Below, piece after piece: positions 44,988 through 52,133 of a stretch of 64,000 bases of DNA. The DNA is from Nocardioides sp. Root682. Its GTDB lineage: Bacteria > Actinomycetota > Actinomycetes > Propionibacteriales > Nocardioidaceae. Position 1 is the stretch's first letter. Each line of letters begins with the position of its first letter. The position numbers were made by a program, and so were the translations under genes. The notes under the pieces are model-generated. The model was not told the DNA's origin. It saw nothing but the letters and a program-made list of their open reading frames with translations, and did no database searches. The DNA is taken from positions 2,195,664 through 2,259,663 of the forward strand of contig NZ_LMHJ01000001.1 of the NCBI RefSeq assembly GCF_001427795.1, given 5' to 3'.

Positions 44988-46625
44988 TCAGGCGCTGGAC
45001 TTGGTGCCGTTCGCCATGTAGTCGGCGATGTGCGCCACGCGCTCTTCGTCGGACATCTGGTTGAGGAGCACGTTCGGGCTCATGAACTGGTTGCCGCGGA
45101 CGTCGTCCAGGGTCCACATCTTCTTGGGATCACTGAGGTCGAGGTGCGGCTGACCGATGAGGGTCTTGCCGTCGTCGCGCACGTAGCCGAGGTTCTGGAC
45201 GATGTCGGCCAGGTCGGTGTCGTGGTGCAACGTCTCCCACTCGCGGAACCCGGTGAGCCGGCCCATGTTGGGCGTGGGCTTGCCGTCGTACTCGGCCCGG
45301 AAGGCCACCGCGTCGGTCCAGTAGCAGGTCTCCGAGCAGTACGTCCGCCACTGGTCGTCGACCTTCTCGGTGACCATGTCCTCACGGATGAGGGCCGGCA
45401 CCATGCAGGTCCAGCAACGGTGGGGGTACTGGTAGCCCACGTCCTCGAACGCGATCGGCTTGTTGTTGCCCGGGTGGGCGAGCCGGCTGTACTCCTCCCA
45501 CCACTTGCCGTACTTCGAGTACCAGCCCGGGTACTTGTCCTCGAACCACTCGAAATCCGTGTCGGTCATGGCGTCGATCCGCCAGTAGTTGACCGGCCAT
45601 CCCGTCGCGAAGAACCGCGCCACTTCGTGCACGTAGCCCTTGTTGACGATCCGGTTCCACGCCTCCTCCACGAGGTCGTGGGGGATGGTGAGGCCGTACT
45701 TCTCAAGCGGGATGAGGTAGCTGCGGTAGTAGTCGTCGTAGATCCACCGACGCCACATCTCCGCGTAGCTCTCCCGGTCCTTGCGGCGGTCCTTCGTGCC
45801 GTACTCGATGAAGGTGCCGATGGCGGCATCCACCACGCAGTGGTTGTTCCACCACGCGTAGCGCATGTCGCGCTCGAGCAGCGGACGGTTGCGCTCGTCG
45901 GCCAGGGCCATCAGCAAGATGGAGTAGCCGTTGGAGATGTGGCGTGACTCGTCGGACTGGACCGAGTGGAAGACCGTCGGCAGCAGGTAGTCACCGTTGG
46001 CCGCCGCCTCGTCCGGCATCGCCACGAACAGGGTGTTCGTGAACGCCGTCTCGGCCACCACCGTGAGGTAGATGTTCGCCGCCGTGATGGCGTCCCCGGT
46101 GATGAAGCCTTCACCGAACTGGCGACCGATGGTGCCCGCGTAGTTGTTCGCGAACGCCTTCTCGGTCATGTCGAACCCGGCGGGGTCGATGTAGTTGTTC
46201 ATGTAGAGCTTCTTGAGGTTCATCTGGATCGTCGAGTGACGGACCTCGTCGATCATCTGCACCGCAAGACCGTTGTGGATCTCGGGGTTCGGCACCGCGT
46301 CGATGGCCATCGGCATCGCACGGGCGGCCGAGATCTCCGGGAACGGGATGATCGACAGGAACAGCTTCTGCCACTCCAGCCAGCGCTGCTGGACCTGGCG
46401 GAACATGTTGCCCCGGATGGCGCCGTCCATGGCGCCGTAGACCCGGTTGTCCTTCTCCTCCTCCATCGGGAAGTAGGACCGCATGATCTGCTTCAGCGGG
46501 TCCTTCTTCGGCGCCTTCTCGAAGGTGTAGTCGGTACCGAAACGAGTGGCGGGGGTGGCGAAGGTCGGTTCCCAGGTCAGTTCACTGATCTTCGCGTGGG
46601 CTTTGGTGAGACTCTGGCGGCTCAA
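44988..46625 (-). CDS. mimA: Di-iron monooxygenase hydroxylase alpha subunit (MimA/PrmA-like, propane-type)
   Basis: A 545-residue catalytic subunit. All six di-iron ligands are visible: Glu98 (FPEISA), Glu127 and His130 (DEVRHST), Glu192 (VAETAF), and Glu226 and His229 (DESRHIS). The whole sequence follows actinobacterial propane 2-monooxygenase / binuclear iron monooxygenase large subunits. It inserts oxygen into short alkanes, ketones or phenols. The start is TTG at 46625 with GGAGG five bases ahead. First gene of the operon; an operator palindrome lies 64 bases upstream. Confidence 0.94.
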   Translation of the reverse strand: MSRQSLTKAHAKISELTWEPTFATPATRFGTDYTFEKAPKKDPLKQIMRSYFPMEEEKDNRVYGAMDGAIRGNMFRQVQQRWLEWQKLFLSIIPFPEISAARAMPMAIDAVPNPEIHNGLAVQMIDEVRHSTIQMNLKKLYMNNYIDPAGFDMTEKAFANNYAGTIGRQFGEGFITGDAITAANIYLTVVAETAFTNTLFVAMPDEAAANGDYLLPTVFHSVQSDESRHISNGYSILLMALADERNRPLLERDMRYAWWNNHCVVDAAIGTFIEYGTKDRRKDRESYAEMWRRWIYDDYYRSYLIPLEKYGLTIPHDLVEEAWNRIVNKGYVHEVARFFATGWPVNYWRIDAMTDTDFEWFEDKYPGWYSKYGKWWEEYSRLAHPGNNKPIAFEDVGYQYPHRCWTCMVPALIREDMVTEKVDDQWRTYCSETCYWTDAVAFRAEYDGKPTPNMGRLTGFREWETLHHDTDLADIVQNLGYVRDDGKTLIGQPHLDLSDPKKMWTLDDVRGNQFMSPNVLLNQMSDEERVAHIADYMANGTKSSA

Positions 46626-46688
46626 TGCTGCCTCCTTGGTCGGGGCTGGTGAGGTCCCTGATCAAACTCGGCTCAGACCCGGCGGCCG

Positions 46689-46703
46689 GTCTCAATGTGA
46701 GAC
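46689..46703. promoter_or_regulatory. GTCTC-N5-GAGAC operator, site 1 (monooxygenase/regulator divergent promoter)
   Basis: GTCTCAATGTGAGAC, a perfect 6-base-arm palindrome, lies 64 bases upstream of the alpha-subunit TTG and 37 bases upstream of the regulator ATG. Same motif as at 48820, 51313 and 52103. TCTAAT/TAATGT at 46723-46730 may be the regulator's -10. Confidence 0.75.
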
Positions 46704-46740
46704 GTCGATCACATCGCGCGGATCTAATGTCGGACACGTG

Positions 46741-48414
46741 ATGGAAACCCGCTCCTACATCCGCGTCTCCTGGCAGCGATCAAAGGAATCCCTGGTCGAC
46801 ACGGACCATCCGGACCCGACCTTCGTGGACGCGATCGACCGCGACTCCCTGCTCCTGCGGGCCGCACGCCCGGTGCTCTCATCGCTGGCGGCAGAGCTCG
46901 CCAACGAGCCGGTCTGCATGATCCTCACCGACAGCCACGGCGTCGTCCTGCTGCGCAGCGGCGGCGACAACTCGCTGATCGGGGCGCTCGACGCCGTCCG
47001 CCTGGCTCCCGGCTTCCGCTACAGCGAGTCCGAGGTCGGCACCAACGGCATCGGCACGGCTCTCGAGATCGGCGGGCCGATCCTGATCAACGGGCACGAG
47101 CACTACACCGGCAACCTGCGCCCGTTCTCGTGCGCCGGCGCCCTCGTCACGCACCCGGTCAGCGGGGCCTTGCTCGGCGTCATCGACATCACGACCAAGG
47201 CCGAGAACACCAACCCGCTCCTGCTCTCCTTCGCCAAGCTCGCCGCTCGGCGAGTCCAGGAACGGATCCTCGAAGAAGCCAACGAGCTCGACGCAGCGCT
47301 GCTCGGCGGCTACTACGCGGCCTGCAAGCACTCCGGCGGACCGGTGATCGCGGTCGGCCGGGAGCTGTTCATGATGAACTCGATCGCCCAGCAACACTTC
47401 GACGCCGGCGACCAGGCAGCGCTGCTGGACCAGACCAGGGAGACGATCGGTCGCCTCGATCCCGGCACGCTGCTCGCCGACCTGCCGAGCGGTGTGGTCG
47501 CACGCCTGAGCTACCAACCGACGTTCGTGGGCGAGGCGCTGGCCGGCGGAATCATCCGGGTCAAGCCGCAGGGCGCTGCGCACAGCCGCGAACCCCAGGG
47601 TCCGGCCCTGCCGGGACTCGCCGGCACGAGCGCTGCGTGGCGCCGGGTCAGCCACGAGGTCCGCACCGCTGTCGCGCGGGCGGAGTGGGTGCTGCTGCAG
47701 GGGGAGGAGGGCTCCGGGAAGCTGGCCCTCATCGTCGCGGCCCACGACTCCGCTGCCCGGGACCATCGCCTGGCCATCGCCGACGCGCGCGCTGACGATC
47801 TCGTCGAGCAGATGACGGCCGACCTCGAGGGTGGCGCCGACATCGTCATCCGGCACGCCCATCTGCTGTCCAGCGAGCAGTTGGACGACCTCGTCGAGCT
47901 GTTCCAGCGCGTCCAGGACAGCTCCGTGGCCCGAGACCCCTGGGTCGCGCTGACCACCTACCCGGACGACGGGAATCCCGAGGTCGGAGCACACCTGCTG
48001 CACTTCTTCCCGCGCACGGTGTCCGTGCCGCCCCTACGGCACCACGTCGAGGACCTCCCGGCCCTGGTGCGGTCGTTGCTCAATCGCGCCGGCGCCACTG
48101 ACCTGGTCCTGTCGAAGCCGGCCCTGAGCCAGCTGATGCGCCTGCCGTGGCCGGGGAACGTGTCCCACCTGCGGCAGACGCTGCACGCGATCTGTCGCAC
48201 CCGACGTTCCGGGAGCGTCGACCTGGCCGACCTGCCGGCGGAGTGTCGGGCGACGGCGCGTCGCAGCCTGACCCGCCTGGAGACCCTCGAGCGCGACGCA
48301 GTCATCGAGGCGCTCAAGGTCCACGACGGCGACAAGGCCGCCGCGTCGGAGTCGCTCGGCATGTCACGGGCGACGATCTACCGCCGTATCCGCGAGTACG
48401 GGATCGTCACCTGA
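46741..48414 (+). CDS. mimR: GAF/AAA-remnant/Fis-HTH regulator of the monooxygenase (MimR/AcoR-like)
   Basis: A 557-residue activator: a GAF-type sensory part (SESEVGTNGIGTALEIGGPILINGHEHY and LGVIDITTKAENTN), a degenerate AAA module (GEEGSGKLALIV keeps a Walker-A-like loop), and a Fis-type HTH (SESLGMSRATIYRRIREYG). The GAFTGA loop needed to touch sigma-54 is absent, and the AAA region is shortened, so it must act with sigma-70-type polymerase. ATG at 46741 or the GTG before it. Divergent from mimA. Confidence 0.85.
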   Translation: METRSYIRVSWQRSKESLVDTDHPDPTFVDAIDRDSLLLRAARPVLSSLAAELANEPVCMILTDSHGVVLLRSGGDNSLIGALDAVRLAPGFRYSESEVGTNGIGTALEIGGPILINGHEHYTGNLRPFSCAGALVTHPVSGALLGVIDITTKAENTNPLLLSFAKLAARRVQERILEEANELDAALLGGYYAACKHSGGPVIAVGRELFMMNSIAQQHFDAGDQAALLDQTRETIGRLDPGTLLADLPSGVVARLSYQPTFVGEALAGGIIRVKPQGAAHSREPQGPALPGLAGTSAAWRRVSHEVRTAVARAEWVLLQGEEGSGKLALIVAAHDSAARDHRLAIADARADDLVEQMTADLEGGADIVIRHAHLLSSEQLDDLVELFQRVQDSSVARDPWVALTTYPDDGNPEVGAHLLHFFPRTVSVPPLRHHVEDLPALVRSLLNRAGATDLVLSKPALSQLMRLPWPGNVSHLRQTLHAICRTRRSGSVDLADLPAECRATARRSLTRLETLERDAVIEALKVHDGDKAAASESLGMSRATIYRRIREYGIVT

Positions 48415-48455
48415 CCAGCCAGGGCGCCTGGCCCTGACCGGTCATGGCACGCGAC

Positions 48456-48785
48456 TCAGGCCTGGTCGACCGCCAGCTCGCCGAGCTCGGACCAGTCGAC
48501 GCCCGGAACGTCGAAGTTCACGATCCGCGGCGTCTCCACGAGGTACGGCGGCAGCGTCGTACGAGCGTCCTGGAAATGCTGCGAGCCGACGTGCCGACCG
48601 CCCGCTTCAGGATCGCGGAAGGCTTCGACCAGGACGTACTCGGTCGGGTCGTCCAGGCTGCGTGACCAGTCGAACCAGAGGCAGCCGTCCTCGGCGCGGG
48701 TCGCTTCGGTGAACTCACGGACGATGTCGGGCCAGCGGTCGGCAGCTGCGGGACGGACGCGGAACTTGGCGGTGATGAAGATCAT
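48456..48785 (-). CDS. Antibiotic biosynthesis monooxygenase (ABM) domain protein
   Basis: A 109-residue dimeric alpha-beta barrel protein (MIFITAKFRVRPAAADRWPDIVREFTEATRAEDGCLWFDWSRSLDDPTEYVLVEAFRDPEAGGRHV). The length and HF pattern fit quinol monooxygenase or heme-degrading-type ABM proteins. It has its own GTCTC-type operator 35 bases upstream. Its role may be protection from reactive products of the pathway (inference). Confidence 0.85.
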   Translation of the reverse strand: MIFITAKFRVRPAAADRWPDIVREFTEATRAEDGCLWFDWSRSLDDPTEYVLVEAFRDPEAGGRHVGSQHFQDARTTLPPYLVETPRIVNFDVPGVDWSELGELAVDQA

Positions 48786-48819
48786 TTCCCCAGCCAAGCA
48801 CGCCGGTCGACCCTCGCTG

Positions 48820-48834
48820 ATCTCGATCTGAGAC
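48820..48834 (-). promoter_or_regulatory. GTCTC-N5-GAGAC operator, site 2 (ABM gene)
   Basis: ATCTCGATCTGAGAC, one base off the perfect palindrome, in the 73-base gap between the FAD oxidase stop and the ABM start. Its 10-base centre TCGATCTGAG is shared with site 3. Confidence 0.65.
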
Positions 48835-48858
48835 GTGCGCTCCCCCAGGGACGGTGCC

Positions 48859-50235
48859 TCACCAGGCCACGGCAGGGTTGAGCAGGTTGTCGGGATCGAG
48901 CGCGGCCTTGATGGCTGTCTGCACGGAGCGCGACGTCGGGTCGAGCTCGCGCGCGAGCCACCCTCGCTTGAGCCGTCCGGTGCCGTGCTCACCCGTGATG
49001 GTCCCGCCGAGGTCCAGCGCCTTCTGGGTGATCGCGTCGAAGGCGGCCACGGCCACGGCCCTGCTCGCCGGATCGGTGTCGTCGAAGATCACGGTGGGGT
49101 GCAGGTTGCCGTCGCCAGCGTGACCGAAGACGCCGATCACGATGCCGAGCTGCTGCCCGATCTCCTCGATCGCACCGATCAGCTCGACGATCCGGGATCG
49201 GGGCACGGCGACGTCGTCCAGCAGCCAGTCACCGAGACGCTCGAGGGCAGGCAGGGCAAGTCGCCGGGCCTCCAGGAGGAGCGCCGCCTCGGTCGGGTCG
49301 GAGCTTCGCGCCACGTCGACGGCACCGCACTGTCGACAGATGTCCTCGACCAGGCTCAGCAGACCTGTCGCGTCCTGGTCGTCACTCTGGATCAGGAGGA
49401 GGGCAGCCACGTCCCGCCCGAGCCCCATGTGCGACATCTCGTCGACCGCCTGGACGGTCGTGCGGTCCAGGATCTCCATCAGCGACGGAGTCAAGCCGGC
49501 TCGGGTGACGCCCGCGACTGCGGCACCGGCGTGGCTGAGGCTGGCGAACGACGCCACGAGCGTCTGCGCCGCAGGCGGGCCCGGCACCAGCCGGACGGTG
49601 ATCTCCGTGATCACTCCGAGCGTGCCCTCGGAGCCGACGAAGAGCCGGGTGAGGTCGTAGCCGGCGACACCCTTGACCGTACGACGTCCGGTGCGCATCA
49701 CCCGGCCGTCGGCAAGGACGACCTCGAGCCCGATCACGAAGTCCCCGGTCACGCCGTACTTGACGCAACACATTCCGCCGGCATTGGTCGAGGCGTTGCC
49801 ACCGATGGTGCACATCTCCACGCTGCCCGGATCGGGCGGGTAGAACAGGCCTGCGGCACTGACAGCGGCCCGCAGGGTCGCGGTGACCACCCCCGGCTGC
49901 ACGACCGCGAGCCGGTCCTCCACGTCGATCTCGAGGATCTCGTTCATCCGGTGCAGCGACATCACGACGCAGCCCGGTGAAGCGTTCGCCGCACCGCTGA
50001 GACCGCTTCCTGCGCCCCGCGCGACCGTCGGTATCCCGAGCTCGTGCAGCACCTTCAGGGAGCGCGAGACCTCGTCGGTCGTCCGGGGCATCAGCACGGC
50101 GAGGGGGAGGCAGGAGTCGGTGAACCTCGACTGGTCCCTGGCATAGGAGGCGATCACGTCGGGGTCCGTCACCACGATCTCGGAGGGAAGGAGCTCCTCG
50201 AGGGTCCGGAGGCCGCCTTGCTCGCTCGGCGTCAT
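48859..50235 (-). CDS. FAD-linked oxidase (GlcD/D-lactate dehydrogenase type)
   Basis: A 458-residue flavoenzyme of the FAD_binding_4/FAD-oxidase_C families: PTVARGAGSGLSGAANA and PPDPGSVEMCTIGGNASTNAGG bind FAD, and the C-terminal GHAGDGNLHP and GEHGTGRLKRGWL are the family motifs. Relatives oxidize glycolate or D-lactate. ATG with AGGGGA. It starts 22 bases after the 188-aa gene and so belongs to the small-protein operon. In this setting D-lactate from acetone/acetol breakdown is a plausible substrate (inference). Confidence 0.88.
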   Translation of the reverse strand: MTPSEQGGLRTLEELLPSEIVVTDPDVIASYARDQSRFTDSCLPLAVLMPRTTDEVSRSLKVLHELGIPTVARGAGSGLSGAANASPGCVVMSLHRMNEILEIDVEDRLAVVQPGVVTATLRAAVSAAGLFYPPDPGSVEMCTIGGNASTNAGGMCCVKYGVTGDFVIGLEVVLADGRVMRTGRRTVKGVAGYDLTRLFVGSEGTLGVITEITVRLVPGPPAAQTLVASFASLSHAGAAVAGVTRAGLTPSLMEILDRTTVQAVDEMSHMGLGRDVAALLLIQSDDQDATGLLSLVEDICRQCGAVDVARSSDPTEAALLLEARRLALPALERLGDWLLDDVAVPRSRIVELIGAIEEIGQQLGIVIGVFGHAGDGNLHPTVIFDDTDPASRAVAVAAFDAITQKALDLGGTITGEHGTGRLKRGWLARELDPTSRSVQTAIKAALDPDNLLNPAVAW

Positions 50236-50257
50236 CGCGTTCGTCCCCTGTGATCGG

Positions 50258-50824
50258 TCAGGCGGGAGTGGACTCCTGATCAATGATGCGCCACGGCGGG
50301 ACGAAGCCCGCTCCGATCCGTTCGTCCCAGGCACGGAACGACGCGAGAACGCCGTCCGAGGTCTCTGCGTTGGTCTGGTTCTCCGGTCCGGACGCGATGG
50401 CGAGCAGGCCGTAGTAGAAGAGCGAGCGCACCTGGGCCTCTGGGCCCTCCTTGTGCTGTTCGAGCTCCCCCACAGCTGCGGGCAGGAATCGCTTCACCAG
50501 CCGCTGCGCTCCGAGCCCACCGCTGCGTGCGAGTCGGTGGGCACCGTCCACGATCGCCGCGCGTGCGGTCGCCGTCGCTCCATCGGTGTCCCCGGGTTCG
50601 AGATCGAGCTCCACGACGGGCGCATCCGCCAGGGCCCGCAGCAGCAGGCTGGCGATCGTCGCGCCGTGCTCGATCGTGTACGGCGGCGCCGGGGCGTCCG
50701 GTCCGAGGAGATGAACGGCCAGCCCGTCGAGGTACAACAGCTCCATGGCAGGCATGGCGTCGGGCGTGAGCTGGCTCAGGCCGGCGACAGCCTGACCCTG
50801 CCAGTCGGCGGTGGTGGTGTTCAT
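50258..50824 (-). CDS. Protein of unknown function, 188 aa
   Basis: A 188-residue soluble protein without recognised domain. It is helical, has acidic patches (VVELDLEPGDTDGATATARAAI), and a C-terminal LFYYGLLAIASGPENQTNAETSDGVLASFRAWDERIG. ATG with GGAG. Third gene of the 33-aa, 89-aa, 188-aa, FAD-oxidase operon, with 22-base gaps on both sides. Could be a substrate-handling or assembly partner for the oxidase. Confidence 0.7.
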   Translation of the reverse strand: MNTTTADWQGQAVAGLSQLTPDAMPAMELLYLDGLAVHLLGPDAPAPPYTIEHGATIASLLLRALADAPVVELDLEPGDTDGATATARAAIVDGAHRLARSGGLGAQRLVKRFLPAAVGELEQHKEGPEAQVRSLFYYGLLAIASGPENQTNAETSDGVLASFRAWDERIGAGFVPPWRIIDQESTPA

Positions 50825-50846
50825 GGCGCAACTCCGTTCTGAGGGT

Positions 50847-51116
50847 TCACGGCGCCGTACTCAGCGGACAGCCGTGCACGTGGTCGACGGGGACGACGTC
50901 GTTCCACTCGGCAAGACAGATGCGACACAACCGGAATCCCGGACCTCGCTCGATCGAACGGATCACCGGCTCGCCTCCTGCCAGCGCGTTCTGCGCGAAC
51001 GTGAAGATGCTGAGCTCGTCCTCCGACATGTCCTCACGGGGCCGGTCGACCAGGGTGCGGATCCGGCTCAGCGCGTAGCTCATCCACGCCTCGCGGGTCA
51101 CCGCCTCGCTGGTCAC
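50847..51116 (-). CDS. Protein of unknown function with CxxC motif, 89 aa
   Basis: An 89-residue protein: helical N-terminal part (EAWMSYALSRIRTLVDR), then FRLCRICLAEWNDVVPVDHVHGCPL, whose two Cys of CRIC and the later His-Val-His-Gly-Cys could hold one zinc. GTG start, overlapping the stop of the 33-aa gene by 4 bases (GTGA). Function unknown. Confidence 0.7.
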   Translation of the reverse strand: MTSEAVTREAWMSYALSRIRTLVDRPREDMSEDELSIFTFAQNALAGGEPVIRSIERGPGFRLCRICLAEWNDVVPVDHVHGCPLSTAP

Positions 51117-51214
51117 TCGTCGTCGGATTCGTCACCGTGCCGGTCGACGACCCACGAGCCGTTCGATGCGAGGTGGACGTTCCCGCCCCAGTCCTCCGAG
51201 TCCCAGTCGATCAT
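51113..51214 (-). CDS. Very small acidic protein, 33 aa, coupled to the 89-aa gene
   Basis: A 33-residue acidic, Trp-containing peptide (MIDWDSEDWGGNV start, SWVVDRHGDESDDE end) with no signal peptide. Evidence that it is a gene: GGGGAAAG five bases before the ATG, and a 4-base stop/start overlap with the next gene. Three Trp and thirteen Asp or Glu residues in 33 suggest a short binding peptide or a peptide substrate. It heads the operon below operator site 3. No family recognised. Confidence 0.65.
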   Translation of the reverse strand: MIDWDSEDWGGNVHLASNGSWVVDRHGDESDDE

Positions 51215-51312
51215 GATCTTTCCCCGTTCAGTGGTGGCTGCGACGGTTGCTGTTCATCAGGACCGTCGGTGATTCACGAACCCCATTCGACCGCTGTTCC
51301 GGCTCACCGCGG

Positions 51313-51327
51313 GTCTCGATCTGAGAC
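51313..51327 (-). promoter_or_regulatory. GTCTC-N5-GAGAC operator, site 3 (small-protein/FAD-oxidase operon)
   Basis: GTCTCGATCTGAGAC, an exact GTCTC/GAGAC pair, lies 99 bases upstream of the 33-aa gene in the 127-base gap after the DUF1097-like gene. Confidence 0.75.
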
Positions 51328-51341
51328 GCCCGGGATGGACC

Positions 51342-52034
51342 TCACGCGGCAGGCGCTGGTGCGCTCTCCGCCTGGCTCGGGGCCGGGAGAACGACCGCGA
51401 GGACGCCCGCGAGCCGTGCGGAAGCCAGGCCCAGCAGGACACCGCACAGGAGGGTGGCCGCGCACGAGAGGAACACCCACTCGATCGGTGTGGACAGGAC
51501 CCCGCCGAACGCTCCGCTCCCCGCAGTCGCGGGATTGCCGAGGGCCTCGACGCTGTTGCCGACTCCGCCGCCGCCTTCCGCCCAGCCGTCCAGGCCGGTG
51601 GCGATCCACCAGAAGACGATCGTGGCGAACCCACCGAAGGTCCCGGGGATGAAGTACCAGTCACCGAGGCTGCCCGACGCGGTCACGACCAGCGCCAGCA
51701 CTCCCGCCGTCGCAGCGATGCCCCAGAAGTCCGGCAGGTCGGCCACCGCCGGGGAGATCCACATGAGCAGGAGTCCGCTGAAGGCGCCGATCACCGAGGC
51801 GACGGCCACCTTCCCCGCGGCGGCCCGGTCCGCGCCGGCCGCGAAGAACATCGCCCAGGAGACGAACGCTGCCGGCGGAATCAGGTGGAAGTTGTGGGGG
51901 AGTGACAGGCCGATCCCCAGGTCGCCGTCACTGAACCAGTGGAAGCTGAAGTTGAGGGACACCTCCAGCCAGAGGAAGGCCAGCAGACCTACGGCGATGC
52001 TGAGCGGCAACAGGGACTTCAGTCGCTGTGTCAT
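51342..52034 (-). CDS. DUF1097-like membrane protein
   Basis: A 230-residue protein with about six TM segments (LLPLSIAVGLLAFLWLEV, PPAAFVSWAMFFAAGADRAAA, LLLMWISPAVADLP, WGIAATAGVLALVVTA, EWVFLSCAATLLCGVLLG). AFVSWAMFFAAGADR is characteristic of DUF1097 proteins, whose function is unknown. It has a Gly-rich loop (GWAEGGGGVGNSVEALG). ATG at 52034, divergent from the second regulator; operator site 4 lies between them. It could carry a pathway metabolite. Confidence 0.7.
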   Translation of the reverse strand: MTQRLKSLLPLSIAVGLLAFLWLEVSLNFSFHWFSDGDLGIGLSLPHNFHLIPPAAFVSWAMFFAAGADRAAAGKVAVASVIGAFSGLLLMWISPAVADLPDFWGIAATAGVLALVVTASGSLGDWYFIPGTFGGFATIVFWWIATGLDGWAEGGGGVGNSVEALGNPATAGSGAFGGVLSTPIEWVFLSCAATLLCGVLLGLASARLAGVLAVVLPAPSQAESAPAPAA

Positions 52035-52102
52035 GTACGTGTCCTTTGTCGAGTGGCTGTTCCTTGCTGCGTCCATTCGAGTCAGGACGGGTAGTGTGAC
52101 GT

Positions 52103-52117
52103 GTCTCACTTTGAGAA
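52103..52117. promoter_or_regulatory. GTCTC-N5-GAGAC operator, site 4 (DUF1097/regulator 2 promoter)
   Basis: GTCTCACTTTGAGAA, with the last base of the palindrome changed. It is 69 bases upstream of the DUF1097-like ATG and 17 bases before the GTG of the second regulator, so it could serve both divergent genes. Confidence 0.65.
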
Positions 52118-52133
52118 CCGATGGAGCGCAACG

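Noticed and set aside
43818..45947. Plus-strand 709-residue frame opposite the reductase and alpha subunit.
   Set aside because: Shadow of two well-supported monooxygenase genes; composition is typical of a reversed high-GC frame.
46626..46740. Sigma-54 (-24/-12) promoter for the monooxygenase operon.
   Set aside because: No GG-N10-GC element is evident, and the regulator lacks the GAFTGA loop.
46546..46740. N-terminal extension of the first GAF/Fis regulator back into mimA.
   Set aside because: It would overlap the divergent promoter, the operator palindrome and the mimA start. The ATG at 46741 gives the normal domain layout.
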